Shown piece by piece: positions 6,622 through 13,558 of a DNA stretch of 13,732 nt (its first letter is position 1; every line of letters starts with the position of its first letter). A program made the translations under genes and the position numbers. The notes beneath the pieces were generated by a model. The model worked only from the letters and a program-made list of their open reading frames with translations, did no database searches and was not told the DNA's origin. The DNA comes from Deltaproteobacteria bacterium (GTDB lineage: Bacteria > Desulfobacterota > DSM-4660 > Desulfatiglandales > B25-G16): contig JAFDHR010000022.1 in assembly GCA_019308645.1 (NCBI GenBank), positions 1-13,732 on the forward strand, written 5' to 3'.

Positions 6622-6766
6622 GTAACTACTCAGGTATCTCTTGCCACCAAGGCACCAAGGCACCAAGATTATAGAATTATTGTTTATTATAGCCTGAAAA
6701 AACTACGTTATTCAATAATATTTATCTCTTCTTTGGGTCTTCGTGCCTTGGTGGCTGAATAGTTTT
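6622..6766. repeat. Inverted-repeat unit 4 (CCACCAAGGCAC arms), about 145 bp
   Basis: GTAACTACTCAGGT (6622-6635) opens the unit and is the exact complement of ACCTGAGTAGTTAC at 5716-5729. Next comes GCCACCAAGGCAC (6643-6655) with tandem ACCAAGGC copies. Its perfect 13-bp complement GTGCCTTGGTGGC is at 6743-6755, followed by CTGAATAGTTTTA, a variant of the same end. Thus both ends carry the CTGARTAGT motif although the arms are unlike those of units 1-3. The interior is AT-rich and without a gene. Confidence 0.65.
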
Positions 6767-6795
6767 ATAAAATAACATAAAAGACCATTAGCATT

Positions 6796-8622
6796 ATGAC
6801 AAAAAATAGTCGTTCTTTACTATCGGCAGAAAATGTTTGTCGCATCCTTTTAAAGAAGGGACTGATATTAAAGGAACAAAGTCAGGAGATTTTCAAAAAA
6901 AAGGATACCCTCCAAAAAAAGTTAGAAAAACTTCAGGTGATAAAGGATGCATCAGGGCGCTCTTCTTCGAAAATAATTAATCCTGTAGGCATCATTGATA
7001 TTATTTGTTTTTTAAAACTCAATCGTGAAGATGATCCAACCAGAGAACTCGATGAGGAAACTATCTTTCAGGCCCTGGCAGAGGAGTGGAAAATAGAGTA
7101 TAAAAAGATAGATCCACTCGATCTTGACTTGAAGCTGGTAACAACGACCATTCCTCGATCATTCGCCATGAAGCATCTCGTTTTACCTATAGCTGTTAAA
7201 GATGGTTGGCTTACTGTAGCTACACCAAACCCTCATAATCTTGAGGTTATGGAGGATATAAGCAGAGTGAGTCATCTAAAAGTCAAACCGGTCGTTTCAA
7301 GCAAATCCGATATTATAAAACTCATAGATGAATTTTATGGTTTCAGAAAATCCATTGCCGCAGCCGAGGAGCAATTTTCGTATCCCTCAATTGACCTTGG
7401 TAATCTGGAACAGTATGTAAGGCTTCGAGAAGCAAGGGATCTTCCATCAGATGACAGACATATTGTAAATGCTGTTGATCACCTCTTTAACTATGCCTTT
7501 GATCAAAGGGCCAGCGATATTCATATTGAACCAAAGAGGAATACCAGTCTGGTTAGACTGAGGATCGATGGTGTTCTACATTCCATCTATAAATTACCAA
7601 AAACTGTTCATGGGGCTATAATCTCAAGGATTAAAGCCCTTTCTCGCCTTGACATGGCGGAAAAAAGACGTCCGCAGGATGGCAGAATAAAGATTGACAG
7701 GGGTAAAGGGGGTGAGGCAGAAATCCGAGTCTCAACTGTCCCCACAGCCTTTGGTGAGAAGACCGTTATGAGGATACTCGACCCAGATATCCTCTTTCAG
7801 GACGTAGGTCAGCTCGGCATGACATCAATGGATTTAGTGCATTACCAGCAGTTTATTAATCTTCCCTATGGTCTTGTTCTGGTATGCGGCCCTACCGGTA
7901 GCGGCAAATCTACAACACTTTATTCTACACTAAGACATTTATCTACTGAGGAAAAGAACATTACCACTGTGGAAGATCCCATTGAGATGGTTCACGAGGA
8001 TTTCAACCAGATAGCAGTGCAACCAAGTGCAGATATAACATTTGCGAACATTTTGAGGAATATATTGCGGCAGGATCCCGATATAATCATGATCGGGGAG
8101 ATGAGAGACCTGGAGACAGCCGAGAATGCTATCCAGGCAACCTTGACAGGTCACGTGGTACTTTCCACACTCCATACGAACGATGCCTCTTTGGCCATTA
8201 CCCGCCTGGTGGATATTGGTGTTCAAAGCTTCCTTATACATGCTACCTTGACCGGTGTTGTGGCTCAGCGCCTTTTGCGAAAGATCTGCCCTTACTGTAG
8301 CGAGAGCTTTGAAATTAGTGCCGGCGATCTTATGGCTATGGGTATTAAGACAGACAGGACGGGGATGATCAGGCTAAAAAGGGGTAATGGTTGTATAAAG
8401 TGCCGGGGAACCGGCTACTTGGGGAGGGTTGGTATTTTTGAGGTGTTATCCGTTACAGAGCCAATAAAGGATATTATTGCGCAGGAAGGGACTGCCGATA
8501 TGATTAGGCAGGCTGCCTGCAATGAGGGCATGGTTACACTCAGGGAAAATGCTATTAAAAAGATGCTCGATGGCGAGACGACCTATCAAGAGGTAATCAG
8601 GGTAACGTGGGGACAAATCTGA
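6796..8622 (+). CDS. GspE/PilB-family secretion or pilus assembly ATPase
   Basis: This 608-aa cytoplasmic hexameric ATPase powers type II secretion or type IV pilus assembly in known relatives. An N-terminal MshEN-like region covers about 80-180. The catalytic core has Walker A GPTGSGKS (365-372), an acidic box around TTVEDPIE (390-397), Walker B DPDIIMIGEMRD (427-438) and the His box TGHVVLSTLHTND (451-463). Four cysteines at 498, 501, 533 and 536 form the tetracysteine zinc site typical of GspE/PilB. The first 70 residues are lysine-rich and predicted helical. No GspF/PilC or pilin gene is adjacent, so the system served cannot be named. The ribosome site is weak. The stop lies 3 bp before recN. 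Confidence 0.93.
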   Translation: MTKNSRSLLSAENVCRILLKKGLILKEQSQEIFKKKDTLQKKLEKLQVIKDASGRSSSKIINPVGIIDIICFLKLNREDDPTRELDEETIFQALAEEWKIEYKKIDPLDLDLKLVTTTIPRSFAMKHLVLPIAVKDGWLTVATPNPHNLEVMEDISRVSHLKVKPVVSSKSDIIKLIDEFYGFRKSIAAAEEQFSYPSIDLGNLEQYVRLREARDLPSDDRHIVNAVDHLFNYAFDQRASDIHIEPKRNTSLVRLRIDGVLHSIYKLPKTVHGAIISRIKALSRLDMAEKRRPQDGRIKIDRGKGGEAEIRVSTVPTAFGEKTVMRILDPDILFQDVGQLGMTSMDLVHYQQFINLPYGLVLVCGPTGSGKSTTLYSTLRHLSTEEKNITTVEDPIEMVHEDFNQIAVQPSADITFANILRNILRQDPDIIMIGEMRDLETAENAIQATLTGHVVLSTLHTNDASLAITRLVDIGVQSFLIHATLTGVVAQRLLRKICPYCSESFEISAGDLMAMGIKTDRTGMIRLKRGNGCIKCRGTGYLGRVGIFEVLSVTEPIKDIIAQEGTADMIRQAACNEGMVTLRENAIKKMLDGETTYQEVIRVTWGQI

Positions 8623-8625
8623 TTT

Positions 8626-10320
8626 ATGCTTGCTCAACTTGTCATTACTGATTTTGCTATTATAGATTCCTTATCGGCCAGCTTTTCAGGAGGGTTGAAT
8701 ATCCTCTCTGGAGAGACTGGTGCAGGAAAATCAATTATTATCAATGCTGCTAATCTAATTTTAGGGGGACGGGCATCTCCCGATCTTATACGAACCGGCG
8801 CTAATAGGGCGGTAGTTGAGGCACTTTTTCACCTGCCTGTAGAGTCTCCTCTTTCCAGTGTTTTAAAGGAAATGGACATACCCTTTAATGGTGAGCTGCT
8901 GATAAAACGGACTATATCTAAGCAGGGCAAAAACAAGGTATGGATCAATGGCACTCTGTCTACGCTCCACCTGATCGCTAAACTTGGTCCTCATCTGATA
9001 AGTGTCTCCGGGCAGAATGAGCACCAGCTATTGCTCAAGCCTGATAACCATCTCTTTATTCTGGATGATTTTGGTGGTCTATATAAGGACAGGATTGTGC
9101 TCAATGAGTTTTACCTTGATTATTACTCTCTTAAGGAAAAAACAGAAAGCCTAAAAGCCCATTTAAAAGAGGAAGCCGAGAGGCGAGAACTTACCCAATT
9201 TCAGATAAAGGAGATCGAAGAGGCACAACTTGTTCCAGGTGAGGACGCCGAGCTTGAGGTTGAAAAGAGCCGGCTTATACATGTTGAGAGGTTAATTGAT
9301 ATAGCTTTTCATAGCTATCAGGCCCTTTATGAAAAGGATGAATCTGTGTTATCTGTTTTGAGCGTGCTCGCAAAAAATCTGAATAAGGGCGTTACTATTG
9401 ACCACCGTCTGGAACATTTTAAGAAGCAATTGGAATCTGCACAGGCCCAGTTGGAGGATGTGGCCCTGGAATTGCGAGATTTTTACTCTCAGCTAAAGGA
9501 CGATCCAAAAAGGCTGGGAGAGGTTGAAGAGAGATTGCAGTTAATCAAGCGATTGAAAAAGAAATATGGCTCTTCCATTGAGAGCATCCTATCTTTTAAA
9601 GAGGAGCTTAGCCAAAAGGAGTATCAATTAACACAGAAGAAGGAGGAGTTAACAAGGTTTGAGACCCAGATTGAGGAAAAAGGGGAGCATTTACTGAACC
9701 TGGCCACCACGCTTTCTTTGAAGAGACAAGAGAGAGCACAAGAATTTGAAAAAAAGGTTGAAGGGGAGTTACATCTATTAGATATGGCTGGGACGAGGTT
9801 TCAAATCAAATTTATCTCCAACGAATCAAGTGGTGATAGTATATTAACAGATAGGATTGATTCTATGCTTACCGCTGACGGAATAGATACGGTGGAGTTT
9901 ATGATATCGCCAAATGTGGGTGAAGATTTAAGACCATTAGCAAAGATCGCCTCAGGAGGTGAACTGTCCAGGATTATGCTTGCGCTAAAGACTATATTGG
10001 CTCGATCTGGTTTGATAGAAACCCTTGTCTTTGATGAGATTGATGCTGGTATTGGGGGTGCTACGGCTGCAGTTGTTGGTGAAAAACTACGATCACTTGC
10101 CAATTACCATCAGATTTTAGGAATTACTCATCTCCCTCAGATAGCCTCCTGCGGAGAGAAACATTTCCTGGTTGAAAAAAGGGTGAGTAAAGGCAGAACC
10201 CGATCCCTTATTACCCTGTTAGGCAGGGAAAGCCGAATCAATGAGATTGCCAGACTTCTTGGGGGCAGAACGATATCTGAGAAGACCCTTGCACATGCCA
10301 GAGAAATGCTTTCCTCGTAA
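8626..10320 (+). CDS. recN: DNA repair protein RecN
   Basis: This 564-aa protein matches the usual RecN length and layout as an SMC-like ATPase acting in double-strand break repair. The N-terminal head has Walker A GETGAGKS (29-36) and the nearby SVSGQNEHQLLL. The middle, about 150-380, is a charged helical coiled coil. The C-terminal head has the ABC signature ASGGELSRIM (about 442-451), Walker B LVFDEIDAGIGG (about 467-478) and ITHLPQIAS. The start, ATG three bases after the ATPase gene stop, lacks a good ribosome site, which suggests translational coupling. In many bacteria recN is damage-inducible, but no LexA-type box was recognised here. Confidence 0.97.
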   Translation: MLAQLVITDFAIIDSLSASFSGGLNILSGETGAGKSIIINAANLILGGRASPDLIRTGANRAVVEALFHLPVESPLSSVLKEMDIPFNGELLIKRTISKQGKNKVWINGTLSTLHLIAKLGPHLISVSGQNEHQLLLKPDNHLFILDDFGGLYKDRIVLNEFYLDYYSLKEKTESLKAHLKEEAERRELTQFQIKEIEEAQLVPGEDAELEVEKSRLIHVERLIDIAFHSYQALYEKDESVLSVLSVLAKNLNKGVTIDHRLEHFKKQLESAQAQLEDVALELRDFYSQLKDDPKRLGEVEERLQLIKRLKKKYGSSIESILSFKEELSQKEYQLTQKKEELTRFETQIEEKGEHLLNLATTLSLKRQERAQEFEKKVEGELHLLDMAGTRFQIKFISNESSGDSILTDRIDSMLTADGIDTVEFMISPNVGEDLRPLAKIASGGELSRIMLALKTILARSGLIETLVFDEIDAGIGGATAAVVGEKLRSLANYHQILGITHLPQIASCGEKHFLVEKRVSKGRTRSLITLLGRESRINEIARLLGGRTISEKTLAHAREMLSS

Positions 10321-10392
10321 CCATTCTAACTCCCAAAGATACCTTCCAAAATTAATGAAGCCTCATTTACCGTAATCTTTTACGACGGAAAA

Positions 10393-10428
10393 TGTATGCT
10401 TGACATACACCTGTCTTTCGCCTACCTT
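10393..10428 (+). promoter_or_regulatory. Possible promoter with overlapping palindrome before the hydrolase gene
   Basis: TTGACA (10400-10405) is a perfect -35 box, followed 17 bases later by a weak -10 TACCTT (10423-10428). The -35 box lies in the palindrome TGTATG-CTTGA-CATACA (10393-10409), which could be an operator. The remaining 202-bp spacer (10321-10522) shows nothing else. The poor -10 keeps confidence low. Confidence 0.35.
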
Positions 10429-10522
10429 CCGCTTATTGAAAATGAGGATCTATCCGATGACTTACGATTCTGGAATACTACATTTCAAAAAAATATTAAC
10501 ACAACACAGCTGAGAGAAAACA

Positions 10523-11524
10523 ATGCTAATTAAGCCATTTCCAAAACTTGAAAACATTCACCCAGTAGCTATCCCTATGCCATACCCTCCTGAGCTGATT
10601 ACTGCCAATGTGTATGCAGTGGGAAAAGGCCCCATCACCTTGATTGATACCGGTCCCAAGATCCCTGGGTCATTTGAATTTGTCCGGAAAAAGTTGCAGT
10701 CAGCAGGATTTGATTTTAGCGATATTGAAAGGATCATCATCACTCATGGCCATGTAGACCATTTCGGCCTGGCCGCCAGCATCCGTGAAGCAGCGGGGCA
10801 TACGATCGAGTGCTTTATCCACGCAGAAGATACGTGGCGAGTATCGAGCGAGGACTTTCATAGAGAAATGTGGGGCAAGGAAATGGAGCAGTTTATGACC
10901 ATGGTTGACATGCCGGAAGAAGAGATTCAAAAGGTGAGAAACCACTTTTCATCATTTAGAGAGTTAGCCGATCCCTTAGATGATGTATTCCCCATGGATG
11001 ACGGAGACGAGTTTTATGGAGATGGCTACCTCCTTAAGGTAATCCACACCCCAGGGCACTCTCCCGGGACCTGTTGCCTTTATGAGTCCCGGCAGAAGGT
11101 CTTATTTAGTGGCGACCATATTATCAAGCATATCACCCCAAATCCATTTATAGAGATGAATCGCAACCACCTTCGTGACCCTCAGTATCAGAGCTTAAAG
11201 GCTTATCTGAATTCATTAGATAAGCTTATTGGACTCGATGTGCGGTTTGTCTTTCCAGGACATGGTGAATATATAGAGGATTTGTATGGCATCATCTCAA
11301 CTTATAGAGCGCACCACCAGCAACGAATGGATCTGGTATGGGATGCGCTCAAGAAACAATCACGCCCCATTTACCATCTCATCGACGATGTATTCCCCTT
11401 TGTGCCGGAAAACGATGTATTTTTAGCGGTATCAGAGATCTTTGTCCACCTGGAGATCCTCATCAACGAGGGCAGGGCAGAGCTTGCCGATTCCGGCCCC
11501 CCCGCACTGTATCGCGCTTTATAA
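10523..11524 (+). CDS. Metallo-beta-lactamase-fold hydrolase (LACTB2/glyoxalase II-like)
   Basis: This 333-aa cytoplasmic hydrolase has the full metal site of the family: THGHVDH (H75, H77, D79, H80), HTPGHS (H179), SGDH (D198) and PGHG (H247), enough for two metal ions. The region after about 255 is a helical C-terminal domain of the kind found in LACTB2-like members. Substrates in this family range from thioesters to nucleic acids, so none is assigned. It begins 202 bp after recN with a GAGAG ribosome site. Its last 198 bp are repeated almost intact beyond the toxin-antitoxin pair that follows directly, so the present 3' end may have been brought in or rebuilt by recombination. The reading frame itself is intact. 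Confidence 0.9.
   Translation: MLIKPFPKLENIHPVAIPMPYPPELITANVYAVGKGPITLIDTGPKIPGSFEFVRKKLQSAGFDFSDIERIIITHGHVDHFGLAASIREAAGHTIECFIHAEDTWRVSSEDFHREMWGKEMEQFMTMVDMPEEEIQKVRNHFSSFRELADPLDDVFPMDDGDEFYGDGYLLKVIHTPGHSPGTCCLYESRQKVLFSGDHIIKHITPNPFIEMNRNHLRDPQYQSLKAYLNSLDKLIGLDVRFVFPGHGEYIEDLYGIISTYRAHHQQRMDLVWDALKKQSRPIYHLIDDVFPFVPENDVFLAVSEIFVHLEILINEGRAELADSGPPALYRAL
11327..11524 (+). repeat. Direct repeat, copy A (3' end of the hydrolase gene)
   Basis: These 198 bp match 12335-12532 without gaps at 182/198 positions, exactly 1008 bp apart. Upstream of 11327 the match falls to 24/36 over the next 36 bases. Twelve of the fourteen changed codons are synonymous; the two replacements are D274K and S324P. 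The two copies bracket the vapBC-type pair. Confidence 0.95.
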
Positions 11525-11530
11525 AATAAA

Positions 11531-11580
11531 TTGACTTATCATATATTTTACCTTATAGTATGTAAAACAAAAAATGAGGT
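11531..11580 (+). promoter_or_regulatory. Promoter, candidate operator and ribosome site of the toxin-antitoxin operon
   Basis: TTGACT (11531-11536), a 17-base spacer and TATAGT (11554-11559) form a strong sigma-70 type promoter that starts 7 bp after the hydrolase stop. TTTTAC (11546-11551) and GTAAAA (11562-11567) form an inverted repeat centred on the -10 box, where an AbrB-fold antitoxin could repress its own operon. GAGGT (11576-11580) is a well-placed ribosome site for the antitoxin. The autoregulation is inferred from known vapBC operons. Confidence 0.7.
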
Positions 11581-11585
11581 AAGAA

Positions 11586-11825
11586 ATGTTGGCAACCAAG
11601 ATTTCCTCTAAAGGTCAGGTGGTCGTTCCAAAGGAGGTAAGAGCAAAGCTGAAGATAAAGCCAGGTACCTTTTTTCATGTCCAGGTTGAAAAGAACACTA
11701 TTCTCCTTACCCCAATGAAAAAAAGACCAATAGATAGATTATACGGTAAATTTGCGGGTGAGAAGATTCTGGATGAGCTTGAAGGTGAGCATGCGAGGGA
11801 GATCGAAAATGAAGATCGTCCTTGA
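11586..11825 (+). CDS. AbrB/SpoVT-type antitoxin (VapB-like)
   Basis: This 79-aa protein starts MLATKISSKGQVVVPKEVRAKL, the swapped-hairpin AbrB DNA-binding fold (about 1-45), with GTFFHVQVEKNTILLTP as the last strands. The tail, about 50-79, is charged (RLYGKFAGEKILDELEGEHARE) and would wrap the toxin in known complexes. The strong promoter and ribosome site upstream are its own. The gene overlaps the toxin start by 17 bp, the usual arrangement for VapBC pairs. It binds and inhibits the toxin and probably represses the operon; both roles are inferred from the family. Confidence 0.9.
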   Translation: MLATKISSKGQVVVPKEVRAKLKIKPGTFFHVQVEKNTILLTPMKKRPIDRLYGKFAGEKILDELEGEHAREIENEDRP

Positions 11826-12213
11826 TGCCTGGGCTCTTTTAGCGTTAATCTTTAAAGAAGAGCCCGCTGCAAGTAAGGTGAAGGAGCTTTTCAAGGATGA
11901 AGCGGGTTCCCGGGCATCCGTACATATTTCCTGGATAAACCTCGGCGAGGTGTTTTACGCTATAGCGCGCAGAAAAGGTTTGGCAGCAGCGGAGATCGTT
12001 TTAGATGATATACAAATCCTGCCGGTCCGGTTACAGGTACCGTCAAAAGCCGATATCTTGGCAGCAGCTACGGTAAAGGCCAAATATAGGGTATCGTATG
12101 CAGATGCATTTGCGGTCTCATTGGCACAAAAAATAAATGGGAGAATAGTTACCGGGGATCCTGAAATCATCCTGCTTAAAGATGTTGTAAATATAGAGCC
12201 ACTTTCAAGGTAA
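11809..12213 (+). CDS. PIN-domain ribonuclease toxin (VapC-like)
   Basis: This 134-aa protein has the four acidic residues of the PIN active site in the expected order: D6 (VLDAWALL), E47 (NLGEVFYA), D99 (SYADAFAV) and D117 (VTGDPE). VapC toxins are magnesium-dependent ribonucleases, many cutting tRNA or rRNA; the target here is unknown. The frame is open from 11752, but the ATG at 11809 starts MKIVLDAW as in the family, so the 19 residues before it are discarded. It overlaps the antitoxin by 17 bp, which supports coupled translation. All catalytic residues are present, so the toxin is probably active. Confidence 0.9.
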   Translation: MKIVLDAWALLALIFKEEPAASKVKELFKDEAGSRASVHISWINLGEVFYAIARRKGLAAAEIVLDDIQILPVRLQVPSKADILAAATVKAKYRVSYADAFAVSLAQKINGRIVTGDPEIILLKDVVNIEPLSR

Positions 12214-12270
12214 CACCTTCGATCCAATTTTCATGTAACTCTTTCCGGTCAGCCCTCTTTCCACCCCGAG

Positions 12271-12532
12271 CATAGTAAATATATAGAAATACTTCAATAT
12301 TATCTCCTCATATAGCGTGTACCACAGTGAACGCATGGATCTGGTGTGGAAGGCGCTCAAGAAACAATCACGCCCCATTTACCATCTCATTGACGATGTA
12401 TTCCCCTTTGTTCCGGAAAACGATGTATTTTTGGCGGTATCAGAAATTTTCGTCCACCTGGAGATCCTTATCAACGAGGGCAGGGCAGAGCTTGCCGATC
12501 CCGGCCCCCCCGCATTGTATCGGGCACTGTAA
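12271..12532 (+). pseudogene. Broken second copy of the hydrolase 3' end
   Basis: Bases 12335-12532 encode residues 269-333 of the hydrolase with only two replacements and keep the TAA stop. Homology continues upstream in weaker form: 12299-12334 reads IISSYSVYHSER against IISTYRAHHQQR. Beyond a 2-base deletion, 12271-12288 reads HSKYIE against HGEYIE at the metal-site histidine. In-frame stops occur at 12284 and nearby, so no full hydrolase is encoded. A GTG at 12317 could start a 71-residue peptide, but no ribosome site supports it. No other gene lies between the toxin stop and 12670. It is the 3' remnant of a diverged hydrolase gene. Confidence 0.85.
12335..12532 (+). repeat. Direct repeat, copy B
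   Basis: This is the partner of 11327-11524, with no gaps and 16 mismatches in 198 bp. It includes the stop codon, but the similarity fades right after it. The conserved stretch thus coincides with coding sequence and ends with the gene. Confidence 0.95.
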
Positions 12533-12670
12533 TAAAAATGCATCATTAGTAGGATAGGTATCAGGCCTTCCGGAAAGATTAAGACATGCTTTGAAGATAT
12601 ATTTCTTTCAACGATAGTGGATGTTACAAAACTGCCACAAATTTGAGAGCTCCCCGCTCACTTATCAACT

Positions 12671-13558
12671 CTAATCCTTTACCCTTACTATATGCCCTAC
12701 TTTAAACCCATCCCCATTGATTGGTTCGGCAAGGGAGTGCTTTGTTTTCAGGCTGACAATTTTTATTTCTCCCGCCTTTGGGCCTGGCAACTGATAGGTT
12801 TGTTTATTAAAAGATGTGATATATTCACCTTTACTGAAGACTTCAAGCACAACCCCTGGCCTCAGCCCTGCGTCGCTGCCGGCATTGATAATAATCTCTT
12901 TTGTATCTATAGAAACTATTCTGCCTGTCCAGACTTTCTGATTGAGTGAAAGACTGGCAGCATTTGCTGCTTCTTTGAGGATACCCGGCAGGCCTTTCTT
13001 GAGAGCCTTTTTTTTTGTTTCTGTATTGCCACCTTTTTCCGTTTCTTTCGTGGTTTCTTCACTTGATAGGGTAATGTTGTCAGCTATCTCTTTGCTTAAA
13101 AGTATTGTTTCACTGTTGACATCTAATATATCTATATCCATAGATACTGTACAACTCCAGGCTTTTTTCCTAAATGGCCATATTCCTGATTTCCCCGGGT
13201 TTAGCTCTATTGGGTTGAGGGTTTCAAAGATAATGGTGTTCATGCCTCTCTCTTTGGCCTCTCTCAGTAATTCCGGATCAATTGATTCTCCTGGCGTAAA
13301 GGGGTGAAATTTTATAGTTTTATTGTGAGGGTAAAGATTGAAAAATCCAGTTTTTCTTAAAATCTTGGTTAACTCCTCACTTATGGCATCTATTGATTCA
13401 TGTAAAGCTATCCCGGTAAGATTAGTAGCAGGCATGACCATAACCCTTTTCTTTGGCCAATCATTGTCTGTCAATGATCCTGAGATCAATGATGCCCTCA
13501 TTCCACAGCCAGCAAGAAGCAGAGTAATTGTAGTGAGAAGGATACAAAATCTTTTCAT
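12671..13558 (-). CDS. Lipoprotein with CsgG-like N-terminal and FlgT-like C-terminal region
   Basis: This 295-aa precursor has a lipoprotein signal peptide (MKRFC then a hydrophobic stretch) with lipobox LAGC, so C18 would be lipidated. G19 follows instead of aspartate, which favours the outer membrane. KRVMVMPATNLTG (37-49) and the helix with SEELTKILRKTGFF (60-73) resemble the CsgG/TolB-N type fold. Residues 160-190 are a charged, low-complexity linker. About 209-295 (GRIVSID, INAGSDAGLRPGVVLEVF, AGEIKIVSL, VGHIVRV) resembles the C-terminal domain of the flagellar protein FlgT. AGGAG lies about 11 bases before the ATG. It is convergent with the hydrolase remnant. No flagellar or curli gene is near, so its partner is unknown. 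Confidence 0.7.
   Translation of the reverse strand: MKRFCILLTTITLLLAGCGMRASLISGSLTDNDWPKKRVMVMPATNLTGIALHESIDAISEELTKILRKTGFFNLYPHNKTIKFHPFTPGESIDPELLREAKERGMNTIIFETLNPIELNPGKSGIWPFRKKAWSCTVSMDIDILDVNSETILLSKEIADNITLSSEETTKETEKGGNTETKKKALKKGLPGILKEAANAASLSLNQKVWTGRIVSIDTKEIIINAGSDAGLRPGVVLEVFSKGEYITSFNKQTYQLPGPKAGEIKIVSLKTKHSLAEPINGDGFKVGHIVRVKD

Noticed and set aside
6643..6666. Tandem ACCAAGGC copies as a CRISPR array
   Set aside because: The units are 8-9 bases and contiguous, with no spacers; they form one arm of an inverted repeat.
11752..11808. Upstream extension of the toxin reading frame
   Set aside because: The 19 extra residues are an out-of-frame reading of the antitoxin tail, and the family starts at MKIVLDAW.
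12317..12532. 71-codon frame as an independent small protein
   Set aside because: It is the in-frame tail of a hydrolase copy with upstream stops, and its GTG start has no ribosome site, so it is listed as a pseudogene.
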